Assembly: GCA_021613535.1 (NCBI GenBank)
Contig: CP075494.1
Location: 13,392,001-13,456,000, forward strand
Source of the DNA: Adineta vaga
Taxonomy: Eukaryota; Rotifera
DNA length: 64,000 nt
Reading direction: 5' to 3'
The translations under genes and the position numbers were made by a program. Below are positions 39,955 through 51,973 of this stretch, piece by piece. The notes below the pieces were generated by a model. That model was not told the DNA's origin. It did no database searches and was given only the letters and a program-made list of their open reading frames with translations. The stretch's first letter is position 1, and each line of letters opens with the position of its first letter.

Positions 39955-40748
39955 TTTGAAATAATAATTCTTTTATTGAACAAACAATATCGATCGACTA
40001 CAGTGTCTAGTTTGATATAATCATCAATAAAATGTATCGTTAACTCGTATTATAATAAAAATAAACAAACAGTTGTAGAATACTTATATATATATATAAA
40101 GATAGGCAAAGATCTTTTATCTCTCTATTTTTCTCGCGACCTTCGTCTTCAGATTATTGTCGATAGGTTTTGGTTCGTTGGTTAATTGATTTGCTTGTCA
40201 ATGTTCTCTTATCTCCTTTTGTTTAGACATCTAATAAACCAGATGTAAAAAGAAAAAGGTTAAAAGAAAATGTCCATTTGGTTAACACGTATCTGAGATG
40301 GTTTCTCAGGATATTTTTCTAATAAAATTCTGGATATCGATCGAATAATTAGTTAAAAATTGATTAGGAAACGGCTAAATGGTTAAAGACTTCATCACAA
40401 TTGTTTAGTAAATATCCATCTTCTTCGACGACAAAAATAGTCCATGCTGTGAAGTTGTTAATGATGTTATTGCTGCTGAGAACGGAAACAAATGACATGA
40501 CAAAACAACATTCGGTATTCATCATACAAATTACAAATTGATGATTTGCAAAAAAAAGTAATCATTTGTGTGGATGCTATTTTTGATAGACATCAACTAT
40601 TTTTATTATATATTCATATATTTACAAAACGTATTAAAATTCTCAATATAACTAACGAAATTGAAATCAATCGATCAATGAAGACGTGTTTTCTACAACA
40701 ACAAAAAGAAACATTAGAAAATTTTATTGAAAGAGTCTCGAATTATAT
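39955..40748. other. Intergenic, upstream of the PAICS-like gene
   Basis: AT-rich, with an AT run near 40087-40099. The 72-codon frame at 40546-40764 has no coding features. No gene was recognised. Confidence 0.5.
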
Positions 40749-41645
40749 TTACATACAAGGATAAGTACAGCAATCACTAATGTTGCTTTGATCTCTACAT
40801 TCATATCTTGTGGAACTAAATAAAACAGTATATAAACGATTTATTGTCAAATATATCATACGTTTGATTGCTACAGCTTGTCCATATTGTGATCTTTCCA
40901 AATCAGTAGAAAATGGATATATACGACCGATTATATCTATTTCATTTCTATCCAATATTTCATATTCTGATATACGATGTTGAATTTTACTTCTGAAATA
41001 ACTTTTGCGTAGTATTAAAGTATTAATATGTTCATATTGACTATTGTACACATCATAACAGGATTTACCAAATGTCAGTCTATAGAAAAAAAACGAAAGT
41101 CATACATGAAAATAAATTGTGTATCGCATACCTTTGTTGAATAGATCCGATCGATTGAGATCCATTAGATACTGTTGATAAACATCGTATATATTGTTTT
41201 GGAAATATTTTACAAAAAAGTGGAAAACGATTGTAGTAGAGTTCTAATACTTTCTAAAATATCAAGAAAAAAAACTAATAATCAATAAGATCAATGACAC
41301 AAAGTATTTACTTGTTTTGTTTCAGCATCGAATAATGTAATTTTTTGATTACGAAATGAATCTAACATCGATGTATTTGTTTCATCACCTGTAAAAGTCA
41401 ATATAATTTCATTGAAAATATCAATCATTGCTTATTCTTTACCGATCTGATAATGAAATAACACACGATTCATTCGTGATAGAATTTTTCCATGTTCTAC
41501 TGTTGTCACATTCTTTTCCCTATCTTAAATGATACAACTGTATACATTCTGTGCGATTGGAAATGATCTTACCCGCATGAAAAGGTTTAACAAGTATTTC
41601 TCCTTCATTTTCTAATATAGATAATAGTTTTGTAGTATTTCTCAT
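40749..41645 (-). CDS. Uncharacterised protein (227 aa)
   Basis: Five exons: 41645-41573, 41523-41443, 41388-41312, 41253-41132 and 41079-40749. All GT-AG junctions keep frame, and the total is 228 codons. The start is ATG 41645 (MRNTTKLLSILENEGE), with an in-frame TAA upstream, though an acceptor-like AG lies between and an earlier exon is possible. The protein is mixed alpha/beta in character, with Tyr, Ile and Arg-rich stretches and eight cysteines. The last four of these cluster at the C-terminus (YECRDQSNISDCCTYPC). No membrane segment is present. I do not recognise a domain. The consistent splice structure argues it is a real gene. Confidence 0.6.
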
Positions 41646-42588
41646 ACTAATTATAGTTGCTATTGGTTGATACGTATTAAAAATACAAAACTATAATTTA
41701 TTTTCATTCTCATATGATTTGCACATGATTATTTGTAAATATTGAAAGGATTGTATGCATAATTATCAAAGAAAAATGTGAAAAACAAAAATCATCCTTG
41801 CATCACATAGCACCTTTATAAATGTCGCCATTGTATTTTCATGAGTCAAGTCAAATTTGATCCAATCAATCGACAATCACACATCGCTTCAAAACAAATG
41901 TTTCACAGCTAGTCAATACAATTCGTAGAGATAATTATGTTAGGATTTAGAGTGTCATTTTTATATTAATTTGAGATTTTAAATTGTTTGAAGACAGAAT
42001 ATTGACACGAATTAAAGTTTTTGTCTAGCTGTCAGAACATAGTTCATGCCAATGATTCTCGATAATACAAAATAGAAAGTTGTGGTTTATGTTGAATAAA
42101 AAAAAGTCAAGAACACGAGAAACTATACAGATACGGTGTTCCAATTCTTCGTAATATATAACGTGCAAGAATTCATTTGGTATTTGATCAATCTGAATTA
42201 ATTTCATTTCACATATTCATTTTGAAATCGACCATTTACTGTAGATATTAATCTAAATAGTATTAATGTAATGAAACATGACCAAGTCATTGAAGAAATA
42301 ATTTCTCATCTATTCAAGCTAAAGTACTTTTAGCATGTTAATGGTTCTTTGATGATTCTCTATGTAAAATATAACATCCTACATATAGAGAAAGACAACC
42401 TCAAACACTTGGTGACACCCACAAATTCTATATAAAATAAGTTTTTCATGACTTTTTTGTATGAATCCATTGATATTCGCGTACTTTGTTAGTTTGATTT
42501 TATTTTAGTTAGTGAAATAAATGTTATATATTAGAATACGAATCATACTTTATACAAATTATTTGATTTAGTCATAAATAATCGTCGA
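41646..42588. other. Intergenic between divergent unknown gene and STELLO-like gene
   Basis: No gene was seen. The minus-strand 60-codon frame at 42025-42207 has no supporting features. Confidence 0.5.
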
Positions 42589-44667
42589 ATGCCAGACGAT
42601 CTCAAGAAAACGGCAAAGACAAATAATCTTGTTTTTGTACTGTTCGTTTTATTTACGATAATTTTTCTACTTTTTGGTAATATCAGGAAATCATTTGTAA
42701 ATTTGCATCAAACTGATTCACACTCAGACACAACATATAATTCCTCTCATTGTCCAATACGAGGAGATAAATGGATTGTTATCACAACTATTCATTATCC
42801 AACACAAGCCATTTACAAATTTCTCAATCTCACTACACCTTGGAATCTTATCATTATTGCTGATCGAAAAACACCAACTCATTGGCTCAAACATCTCAAT
42901 TCTCACAACACTTCTCGTCTTCTCTTTCTTTCTCTTCAACAACAACAACAACATTCTCTTCACTTTCGTATTCTACAATTTCTACCTCAAGGATCTTATG
43001 CAAGAAAAAATCTCGGCTATCTCATTGCTATTCAATGTGGTGCACAAATTATCTTTGAATCAGATGATGATAATCTTCTCGAAAACAATGATATTTATCT
43101 TCTACCAAAACTTCTACAACCAAAACATCTTCCTTGGTTTGCATTTCATCGACAACGATCACTTTTTGTCAATATTTATGCATCATTCGGTCATCCTCAC
43201 ATTTGGCCACGAGGTTTTCCTATTGATCAATTGAGAAATCTTACCGAAGATGGATGGCATTCACTTCGACAGAATCAACAAAACATTACACATGCTTATA
43301 TTCAACAATATCTCGCTGATCTTGATCCTGATGTTGATGCCATTGTAAGTTGTTCACTATGTATTGAGAAAGAACTCTCTTACATTTATTTATTTGTTTG
43401 TTTATAGTATCGTTTGGCTCATCCAATGACTATTGGTCGTGTTCAATTCGATCGTGATCAACCACCCATCGCTCTCGAATCATTTACATTTTCTCCGTAC
43501 AATACACAAAATACTGTCACATACTATGAAGCATTCTGGGGTTTATATCTTCCTGTCACAACGACATTTCGTGTTTGTGATATCTGGCGAGGATATTGGG
43601 TCCAACGTCTTCTGTGGGATATTGGTGGTCATTTAATTTTTGGTCGATCAACTGTTCAGCAAATACGAAATAGTCATTCATATATCGAAGATATGGATGA
43701 TGAATATCAGTTATATCATCAATCTGCTTCATTTGTTCGTTTTCTTGCATCATGGTCATCATCAAATCCTTCGTTAGTTGGAAGAATTCGTGAATTAGCA
43801 AGAGCCATAAGTCAAGGTGGATTTTGGAAATGGAAAGAAGTGGAAATAATAGATGCGTGGCTTGATGATCTTCGTTCTGTTGGTTATAAATTTCCATCAA
43901 TCGTAGCATCATCTCCGTCTGCTGTTGCTGCTCCTCCTCCTCCTCCTCCTTCTTCTTCTTCTCCTCGCCCTGCGCCGAAAGAGAAACGTGCAGCTGTATG
44001 TGTAACTGGTATTGCTGAATGTGTTCACGAAGGTTGGATTCCAACATATAATATTCTTCGTAATCGTTTACAAGGTGAGATAGATACATTTCTATTTCTT
44101 TCATCATCTCATGCATCCAATTCTGTACCGTCCTATGTTCGACTAAAACAAATACGTTCCTATTCAAATGTAACAGCAACTATATTATATGAAGATCGTA
44201 TTATTGATCCACGTATACCACCTAACTGTAAAACATTCTATTATCCATCTATGAATAAATCACATGAAGTATCATACCATCAACAATTATGGGCACTTGC
44301 TGAATGCTACGATTTTGTTAAACAATACGAACAAAAAATGAATATTCGTTATGAACTTTTAATACGTGCACGGCCTGATTCACGATTAGCTAATATCTCA
44401 ACGCAACTATCGATTCCGAATAAGTCTACTGTTCTCATTCCAAATGAACATCATTACGGCGGTTATAATGATCGATTTGCCATTGGATCTATATCTATCA
44501 TGGAAAAATATATGAGAAGATGGCATGTATTAAAGACTTGTCAAGTAAAAAATTTGCATGCTGAAACATTTCTGAAAATCTTATCCAATCAACAAGGCAT
44601 TCATATTCAACCTGATTACAGTTTATCTTATCAAGAAGAGCTACATGGACGTGATCGATGCCATTAA
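42589..44667 (+). CDS. STELLO-like Golgi glycosyltransferase, type II membrane protein (671 aa)
   Basis: Two exons, 42589-43344 and 43408-44667, are joined in phase 0 over a 63-nt intron. A short cytosolic tail is followed by one transmembrane helix (about residues 13-33, LVFVLFVLFTIIFLLFG). The luminal part begins with the STELLO/DUF288 hallmark region (KWIVITTIHYPTQAI, WNLIIIADRKTP, FLPQGSYARKNLGYLIAIQC). A DxD-type acidic motif follows (IIFESDDDNLL). A Pro/Ser linker (about residues 445-465) separates it from a second module (AVCVTGIAECVHEGWIPTYN ... ELLIRARPDSRLANI ... FAIGSISIMEKY), which also resembles a glycosyltransferase fold. In plants STELLO proteins assist cellulose synthase assembly. 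In animals the family exists without a settled role. The substrate is not inferable. Confidence 0.75.
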
Positions 44668-45464
44668 GTAAGGATGTGGATGTTATTGTTTAGTCGACTT
44701 TTTGTCCAAGATTAGAAATGGTGTAGTATTTCAAATAAATGATTTTCAAAACTGTACTCAGAGTGAAGGTAGTATGTAAAGTAGAAGATGCTGAATAAAC
44801 CAACCGTGTCGTTTTGCTTGTATATGTAGACCTTCAATAGAAATGAAAATACATTTTTCTTCTTGTTATTCATCCAGACAGCCATAAAACAAACGTATCA
44901 AGGATGAATTATAGTAACTTGTATTGTTGATGATGCGATGGGGAAGAAAGTAAACTTTCATAATCGAGAACCAAAATCATTCCTTGACGATTTACTAAAT
45001 TCGAAAGTTTCAAAGAGTTTCACAAATATGAATTAATCAAAAAAAAAACCGTACTCTAGCATGAACGAACAAAAAGCAATTACAAAATTGTCTAACGATA
45101 AAGAAACATACGTGCCTAACGTTTTCTCACGAGATTCATTGAAGTATGTCTTCTAAGATGAACATCTTTAGAAAATAAATAAAAAGATACTGTTCTTATC
45201 AAGAGAAGATTCAATGTCATCAATTTTCTGTTTCTTTACTCATTCTCATCTTACTTAATTATTCATGGTATAATTTATCAGATGCATATCAATTGAAAAT
45301 CAAAATAATTATTTATCTCTCTATTGACATACAAATAAACATGTTCTGCGTCCATTTAACAGACTCATATTTCTTGATTTTAGTTACAGTTTTAATAATT
45401 GCTCAAGCGAAACATAGTGAGTCAATTGAATACATTATTTCAAACTAATAATATCTGACGATCA
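44668..45464. other. Intergenic, with a possible alternative first exon
   Basis: AT-rich spacer after the STELLO-like gene. The segment 45341-45416 encodes a hydrophobic start (MFCVHLTDSYFLILVTVLII, then AQAKH). It ends at a GTGAGT donor in phase 1, the same length and phase as the first exon of the next gene. See the findings. Confidence 0.45.
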
Positions 45465-46388
45465 ATGAACACACCTCTACTTCTAATAATTACTATCGGT
45501 TCATTATGTTCAATACAATCTCAACCACTTCTATTTGATAGTAATTCTTATTTTTTTTCTCTAAATATCTACATCATTTTCATCTTCTCTCTAGTTCAAG
45601 ATACATTTACTGTTGCATGTCATCATTTTCCTCTAATATCCATCAACAATGATTCCAATTTACAATGTTCACGTATACGTATCAATGAGAATGTACCATC
45701 AAAAGATTTCGATAGTTATAATCTTACACAATTGATTCTTTTTATTATTATCAATTATTCATCTGTTGACATATCACCTGTCAATATTCTTATGAATATA
45801 AATACAACATGGAATTCTTCCTCATCAATCAATAATATAAGTATTGCACTTCTAGTCACTAATTCAAGTTTTATGATCAATAATCTAACAACCCAAATCT
45901 ATTCATCTAAACAAATACCGATTTTTCAATGGAAAAGATCAAATCCAAACTTTTACAACCTAACTGATTTACTTTCTCTAGATGTTAATGAATATAAAAT
46001 TGATACAAGTATATGTAAATGGAATTTCGATCGATGGAATCGTCTATTTAATAATCAATCGTTAAATCAATCTCCCTATGCTTATATTTTTAAAACAACA
46101 AATACAAATTTAACATTTCTATTAACAGATTCGACGAGTATTTCGAATCTTTCTCCATATCTGACGATTCTCTATTGTATTCCGTATAAATTCGGAAGAA
46201 CTGAATTGATTCTAATCATTACATTTGGTGTTCTTTTCATTCTATTTCTTGTAGCATTGAGTGCCTTACATTATCTACAAGGTGTAGACAATTTTTCACT
46301 ATATTTTCTTCGAAAAATGACTGGTAAATCAAGTTTATATTCGACTAATTCACGAACATCAGTATCGTCCATTGAATGTATTGATTAA
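45465..46388 (+). CDS. Small type I membrane glycoprotein, function unknown (289 aa)
   Basis: Exons 45465-45540 and 45595-46388. The 54-nt intron has frame-compatible length and a strong pyrimidine-rich acceptor, and its translation would be an artefactual hydrophobic stretch. A signal peptide (LLLIITIGSLCSIQSQ) is followed by an Asn, Ser and Thr-rich extracellular part with many N-glycosylation sequons and several cysteines. One transmembrane helix lies near residue 245 (LILIITFGVLFILFLVALSA). A short Ser-rich cytosolic tail ends ECID. No named domain is recognised. Composition and topology resemble lineage-specific surface glycoproteins. Confidence 0.7.
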   Translation: MNTPLLLIITIGSLCSIQSQPLLFDSNSYFFSLNIYIIFIFSLVQDTFTVACHHFPLISINNDSNLQCSRIRINENVPSKDFDSYNLTQLILFIIINYSSVDISPVNILMNINTTWNSSSSINNISIALLVTNSSFMINNLTTQIYSSKQIPIFQWKRSNPNFYNLTDLLSLDVNEYKIDTSICKWNFDRWNRLFNNQSLNQSPYAYIFKTTNTNLTFLLTDSTSISNLSPYLTILYCIPYKFGRTELILIITFGVLFILFLVALSALHYLQGVDNFSLYFLRKMTGKSSLYSTNSRTSVSSIECID

Positions 46389-46549
46389 ACTTTGAAAAAG
46401 AAATCTTTTTTTTAAAGATGTTGTTCTTCTTTTTTTTTATTTTTCATCTCATCATTTGTTCTTAAACACTCAACGAAAAAAAAACGAAGTCAAGACAATC
46501 GAACGAAAAAGAAAAAAAGAAATGATTTTTTTTAAATAATTTGTTCACT

Positions 46550-48949
46550 TTAATCAACTTCTTCCATTCGTGAAGCTTCAGCTGAAACGGCAGCTGAATC
46601 TCCGCTTTCAAGTGGTGGCATATCTGAGGTTGAATCACCAGCAGCTGTTTGATTTTCTTCGGCACTATCATCTTCATCAATACCTAAACCAAGTTTGATC
46701 ATACGGAAAATACGATCAGCATGTTGTTGTGGTAATTCAAGAGCGAAACCACTGGCTAAAAGTGATGTTTCATATAATAATGTCACTAAATCTTTGACTG
46801 ATTTATCATTTTTATCTTGATCAACTTTAGATTTGAGTGTTTTGATAATTGAATGATCAGGATTAATTTCAAGATGTTTCTTAGCAGCCATATAACCCAT
46901 TGTTGATGTATCACGTAAAGCTTGAGCTTTCATGATACGTTCCATAGTAGCTGACCAACCATATTGTGATGTAACTAAACAACAACGAAGAAAATCCAAT
47001 AAGTTTATGTTTTTTTTTCTTATCGCACGAGTTAAACTTACCAATACAACATGGTGATGAAACAAGTCGGTTACTGATGAGAACTTTTTCGACTTTCTTG
47101 TCCAAGATATCTTTCATTACTTTACATAATGTTTCATATTTTTCTTTATCTTCTTCTTGTCTAAACGAGAGAAGGAAAAAGAAACAAGATTAAGAAAATA
47201 TTAAACTCTTTTCTTTATCATTGAACATACTTTTTCTTTTCATTTTCATCTTCAGGTAATTCCAAACCTTCCTTTGTTACGGAAACAAGTTTTTTGCCTT
47301 CGAATTCTTTTAATTGTTGAACACAATATTCATCAATTGGTTCAGTCATATAGATGATTTCGAAGCCACGTTTACGAACACGTTCAACAAAAGCCGATTG
47401 ATCAACAACTTGTCGTGATTCACCAGTAATATAATAGATATCTTTTTGATTCTCTTTCATACGTGAAATATAGTCTTTGAATGATGTTGTTTCATCACCA
47501 GATGTTGATGAATGATAACGTAAATATGAGGCTAATTTTGAACGATTATTTGAATCTTCATGAATACCAAGTTTCAAATTACGAGAAAATTGTTCATAAA
47601 ATTTCTTGAATGATTCTTTATCTTCGGCTATTTCATCGATTAATTCAACACATTTCTTGACTAAATTCTTGCGAATAACTTTGAGAATCTTGTTTTGTTG
47701 TAACATTTCACGAGAGATGTTCAATGGTAAATCTTCTGAATCAACAACACCTTTGATAAAATTCAAATATTCAGGCATTAATTCTTCGCAGTTTTCCATA
47801 ATAAATACACGACGTACATATAATTTGATTGAATTTTTCGTTTTACGATTTTCAAATAAATCAAATGGTGCACGTTTTGGAATGAATAAAAGTGCACGAA
47901 ATTCCAATTGACCTTCAACACTGAAGTGTTTAACAGCTAAATGATCTTCCCAATCATTGGTTAATTGTTTATAAAATTCAGCATATTCTTCTGTTGAAAT
48001 GTCTTCTGGATTACGTGTCCAAATTGGTTTTTGTTTGTTAAGTTCTTCTTCATCAGTATATTTTTCTTTGATTTTCTTTTTCTTTTTTTTATCTGCATCT
48101 TTTTTCTTGTCATCATCATCGTCATCTTCGACTTCTTCAACTTTAGCTTCATCTTTTTTGCTTTCATCTTCATCTTTGGCTGGTTTTTTTTCGTCTTCAG
48201 CTTCATCATCAGAAATTTCTTTGTCACGTTCTTTTTCAACAAGTAATTTAATTGGATAACCAATAAATTGTGAATGTTTCTTGATAACTTCTTTAATACG
48301 TTTTTCTTCAAGATATTCAGTTTGATCTTCTTTAAGAAACATAACGATTTTTGTACCACGACCAAGTGGTTCACCAGTTGGATCACGTCTAATGGTAAAT
48401 GAACCACCAGCACTTGATTCCCAAACATATTGTTCATCATCGTTATGTTTTGATGTAACAGTAACTTTGTCAGCAACTAAGTAACATGAATAGAAACCAA
48501 CACCAAATTGACCGATCATAGAAATATCGGCACCAGCTTGAAGTGCTTCCATAAATGCACGTGTACCTGATCGAGCAATAGTACCCAAGTTGTTAACAAG
48601 ATCAGCCTGGAAGATCAAACAAATAAGTCCCATTCAATCTAATCCTAAGATGAAATCAACTTACTTTTGTCATACCAATACCAGTATCGATAATGGTCAA
48701 AGAATTGTTAGCTTTGTCAGGAATGATTTTAATGAATAAGTCTTTTCCATTATCAAGTTTAGTTGGATCAGTAAGTGATTCATAACGAATCTTATCCAAA
48801 GCATCGGATGCATTTGAAATCAATTCACGTAAGAAAATTTCTTTATTGGAATAAAATGTATTGATAATCAAAGACATTAATTGTGCAATTTCAGCTTGAA
48901 AAGCGAAGGTTTCAAGATCTCCGCTTTCTTGTTCCATCTTATCCGACAT
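46550..48949 (-). CDS. HSP90: Cytosolic heat shock protein 90
   Basis: Four exons: 48949-48665, 48606-47231, 47160-47042 and 46974-46550. They encode 734 residues, the normal length. The N-domain ATPase motifs are present: [47 protein letters not shown] charged Asp/Glu/Lys linker (about residues 225-275) joins the middle domain ([22 protein letters not shown]). The C-terminus ends MEEVD, the TPR co-chaperone docking signal of the cytosolic form. There is no signal peptide or KDEL. HSP90 folds kinases, steroid receptors and other clients with HSP70, p23 and others. A TATA box and heat-shock elements lie immediately upstream. Confidence 0.98.
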
Positions 48950-49055
48950 ATTTCGTATTTAGAAGATATCGACGAGTGAAGAAATGAACGCGTAGAAATA
49001 AGTGAGTGTCTACTGACGAGAAAGAAATGCAAGTTAGACGCACGTATGTACTATG

Positions 49056-49063
49056 CTTATATA
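49056..49063 (-). promoter_or_regulatory. TATA box of HSP90
   Basis: On the minus strand the sequence reads TATATAAG, 107-114 nt upstream of the HSP90 ATG. It lies directly on the gene-proximal side of the heat-shock-element array. Spacing predicts a start of transcription near 49025-49033. Confidence 0.7.
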
Positions 49064-49110
49064 TCGAAGCTAATCGAAGTAAGTAGAATAATCGAGAAGG
49101 AACGAGAAGC
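49064..49110 (-). promoter_or_regulatory. Heat shock element array (five nGAAn units at 10-bp steps)
   Basis: GAA triplets start at 49066, 49076, 49086, 49096 and 49106, all on the plus strand, each exactly 10 bp apart. Relative to HSP90 (minus strand) they read nTTCn separated by 5 bp, which is the step-type heat shock element bound by HSF trimers. The array abuts the TATA box. Confidence 0.72.
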
Positions 49111-49524
49111 AAAGGAAAGATAAAAAGAGAAAGACTAGTTTGCTTTTTTTCTCTTTTTCTCTTTCTTTATTATTGTCATGCTTTCATGCCTTAACTTCGA
49201 AATTCTCGCGACGATATCGATAATTTAGTCAATAGATAAATGAAAATGAAAAGTTTCTTTCTCATCCCTGGATTACTTTCTTTCATCAGAAAATTACGCA
49301 TTTAAATTTGCCTTTCGAATGTAATATCTTTCTTCAAAAACTATTCGTCCGTATTAGTTATACAAATTACAAGGTGATAACCTTGTGTATGATAAATATT
49401 TTTTCCTTGTATTTTACCAAGTTTTTTGAAGGAAGAAGAAAAACGTTTTATCTCATTGATAATAAATAAGGATAGGCAACTTTTTCTCATTTAAGGTCAA
49501 TTAATTGATTTTGCGCGAAACTAA

Positions 49525-50575
49525 ATGTATATGAAGAACAAAGTCGTCTACATTTTATCCTTTCTTGTTTCTTTTCAATGGAAATCGAATCAATCATATG
49601 AAATGTTACCTGATTCTTTACTAAATCGTAAACAGATATGTCAATTTCATTGTACACGAAATCAAACAATGTCAGATAATTTTCAATCGATTTCTCATTG
49701 TCAAAAAGGTCATTTTAAGATTTGTGAAGGTTATTTAGGTATAGATTTTCATACCAAATTAGTATCATACAGTTTTACAATAGCCGATGGAAATAATTCA
49801 TCTACGATACGAACAGATTTAACAAAAGATTATTTATCATATATTGAAACGGATATTACAGCTATACGTTTTCGACAATTGATAATGAAATTTTCAAAAA
49901 AAAATCCTTATCGATTGAATATTCACTATTGTAAGTGAAATGGTATTTGAAATGAAGTAGATTCTCAAACTGATTATTCATAGATTGTCGAACACAAATC
50001 GATGATGTAAGTTAATTCTATTTTGTCTCAAAATCATCCATTAATTTTAGTTTTATTCTAGTGTGCTTATCAAGGTTAGTTTTTTCTTCATTGAAATATT
50101 CCATAATTCGAAATTTTTCTATTCAGAAATTGAAAATATCTATCCAGTTTATATTGCCAATCAAAATATGTTAAAACATATTCAACCGATATTCTACGAT
50201 GAATCAAGATCATCCAAAACAAAAATTCCATGTTTCAATGATATTTCAAATGAATTGACAAGTTTATGTTCTGGTTATTGTACATTAACATTAGGTTTAC
50301 ATACAATGACTAAAGGTTGTAATGAAAACTTAACAGAAGACTATTTAGGTATTAACATGTCATTAGGATTATCTTATCCGAATAATGAAAAATTTACAGC
50401 ACAAGTTTCTGCTCTTACACTTATATGTAATAAGCCGAAATGTAATAACAATGCTTCAATAACTAAAGTTATTGCTATTGCTAATGCTTTTCTTACAGCT
50501 CAATCGAATGGAATACGCCTGAAAATAATAATCCATCGAATTTTTCTAATCCTTCTTTTTTCGCTATGTAATTGA
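49525..50575 (+). CDS. Secreted or GPI-anchored Cys-containing protein with micro-exons (296 aa)
   Basis: Four exons: 49525-49930, 49984-50006 (23 nt), 50062-50074 (13 nt) and 50127-50575. The frame is kept throughout (297 codons). A signal peptide (KNKVVYILSFLVSFQW) and a hydrophobic C-terminus (IIIHRIFLILLFSLCN) suggest a GPI-anchored protein. The body holds two related halves. One has CQFHC ... C ... CEGYLGIDFHTKLVSYSFT; the other has CSGYCTLTLG ... C ... EDYLGINMSLGLSYPN. This implies an internal duplication joined by the micro-exon region. ATG 49531 is an alternative start. No named family is recognised. Confidence 0.68.
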
Positions 50576-50749
50576 GAATGAAATTAAATGATGTCATAAA
50601 TGAAGGATGTAAAATGATTTCTTTCTGTTTTGTTTCTGCATGATTAATCAAAAGTCAAGTATGATGACATTTCATTTATAAATATATTTGTATAATTTAT
50701 AAATCATCTCGATTTATCTGAATGAAGAAAAAAAAGCCATGAAGAAAAT

Positions 50750-51196
50750 CTAAAATTTAGTTTGTTCACGATTACTATCTTCATGGACAGTGATTGCTTT
50801 CGATTCAGAATGATTGCCATTGACAACTTTCGATTTGAATTCTTTGACCAATGCCACACCAGCTTTTTGCATACGCACAAGTTTTTTTGTTGATAAGGTA
50901 GATTTTGTTCGTTCGGACGTTACTTTTATTGGCAGCGCATTTTTCAAATCACATGGAACTAACGTTTGTGAATTATTTGTTCCGGTAGAGTTGGCAGATA
51001 ATCGATGAATAATTGGTTTCTCATATGTTAACGGTGATGTTGTTCGTGACGTTTGAGTAACTACTTGAATAGTGACTAATTTCGATTCACAATGAAGTAG
51101 GATATCACCGAGGATAAGAAGTGGTTGTTGTTGTTTTTGTTGTTGTTGTTGATAATGACGATCACCATCATCATTTATTGAAGCTTTATTTAACAT
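50750..51196 (-). CDS. Uncharacterised small protein (148 aa)
   Basis: A single-exon frame from ATG 51196 (MLNKASINDDGD). It has a Gln run, a short hydrophobic stretch (PLLILGDILLHC) and a Lys/Ser/Thr-rich C-terminus (KSTLSTKKLVRMQKAGVALV). Codon use resembles the neighbours. No domain, signal peptide or convincing splice extension was found. It may be a lineage-specific protein or part of a larger transcript. Confidence 0.45.
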   Translation of the reverse strand: MLNKASINDDGDRHYQQQQQKQQQPLLILGDILLHCESKLVTIQVVTQTSRTTSPLTYEKPIIHRLSANSTGTNNSQTLVPCDLKNALPIKVTSERTKSTLSTKKLVRMQKAGVALVKEFKSKVVNGNHSESKAITVHEDSNREQTKF

Positions 51197-51973
51197 ACTT
51201 TTTTGCTCGTTTCTTTTTCGATTTCAGTGATGAAGAACACTCTTTCAATGTGTTTGATGTGCTCTTTCTTTTACATGACTATCGTACACTTCACCTTTAA
51301 AATCCTGCCTTCGTTTGCATCGTCATTTTTTTTTTCGATCCTTGCGCGTCTGAGTCATTCAGCCATTGCTTACATACATACACGTTCTTCTTACATTATA
51401 ACTTAACAAAGAGAACCTTGGTAATCTTCAACTTCATTCTGTTTTGCACAAAAGAAAAACAATACGGATTTGTGAATTGTTATTTGCGTCCAGAGAAATA
51501 ACTTAAGTTTTGGGTAAATCTTCATGTATTCATTGCAATTGTATAGACTAATCGATGATAGAATTGATCAAAAGACAAAGATTTATATTTAGAAAAAAAA
51601 AAGTCTTTTTCATAGGAGGGATGAAATCTTCTGGCTACACTTGATATTGGTTATAACCTTATTCTAATATACTCTTACGACACAAGAGCAACACGAAAAG
51701 TTGCTTTAAACACAAAAATATAGGGTGATTATAATTTTAACGAATAAGGAAGTCATAATAATCTTCTTCTTGCTGTGCATAAGAATGAAGAGAACATGTC
51801 TTTTGTGTGTGTGAGTGTGTGTTGAAAAAAAGTTGAAGGGAAATCATGATAAATAGGAGTAAACATGTATGAAGAAGAAAAAAAGAAGGTAGGCAAAACA
51901 AGACAAGTGACAAAATTTGTTATTTGTTTGTCTCTAATAGAAATGTTTTTTGACATATTGATCTTCAATGGTA
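51197..51973. other. Intergenic between unknown small gene and myosin light chain 3' end
   Basis: Contains the 3' untranslated region of the light-chain gene, with a GT-rich tract near 51803-51822. No gene was seen. Confidence 0.5.

Noticed and set aside
47961-48476. Lys/Leu-rich minus-strand frame and plus-strand Phe/Ser-rich frames over the HSP90 linker
   Set aside because: Frame-shifted or antisense shadows of the charged linker of HSP90.
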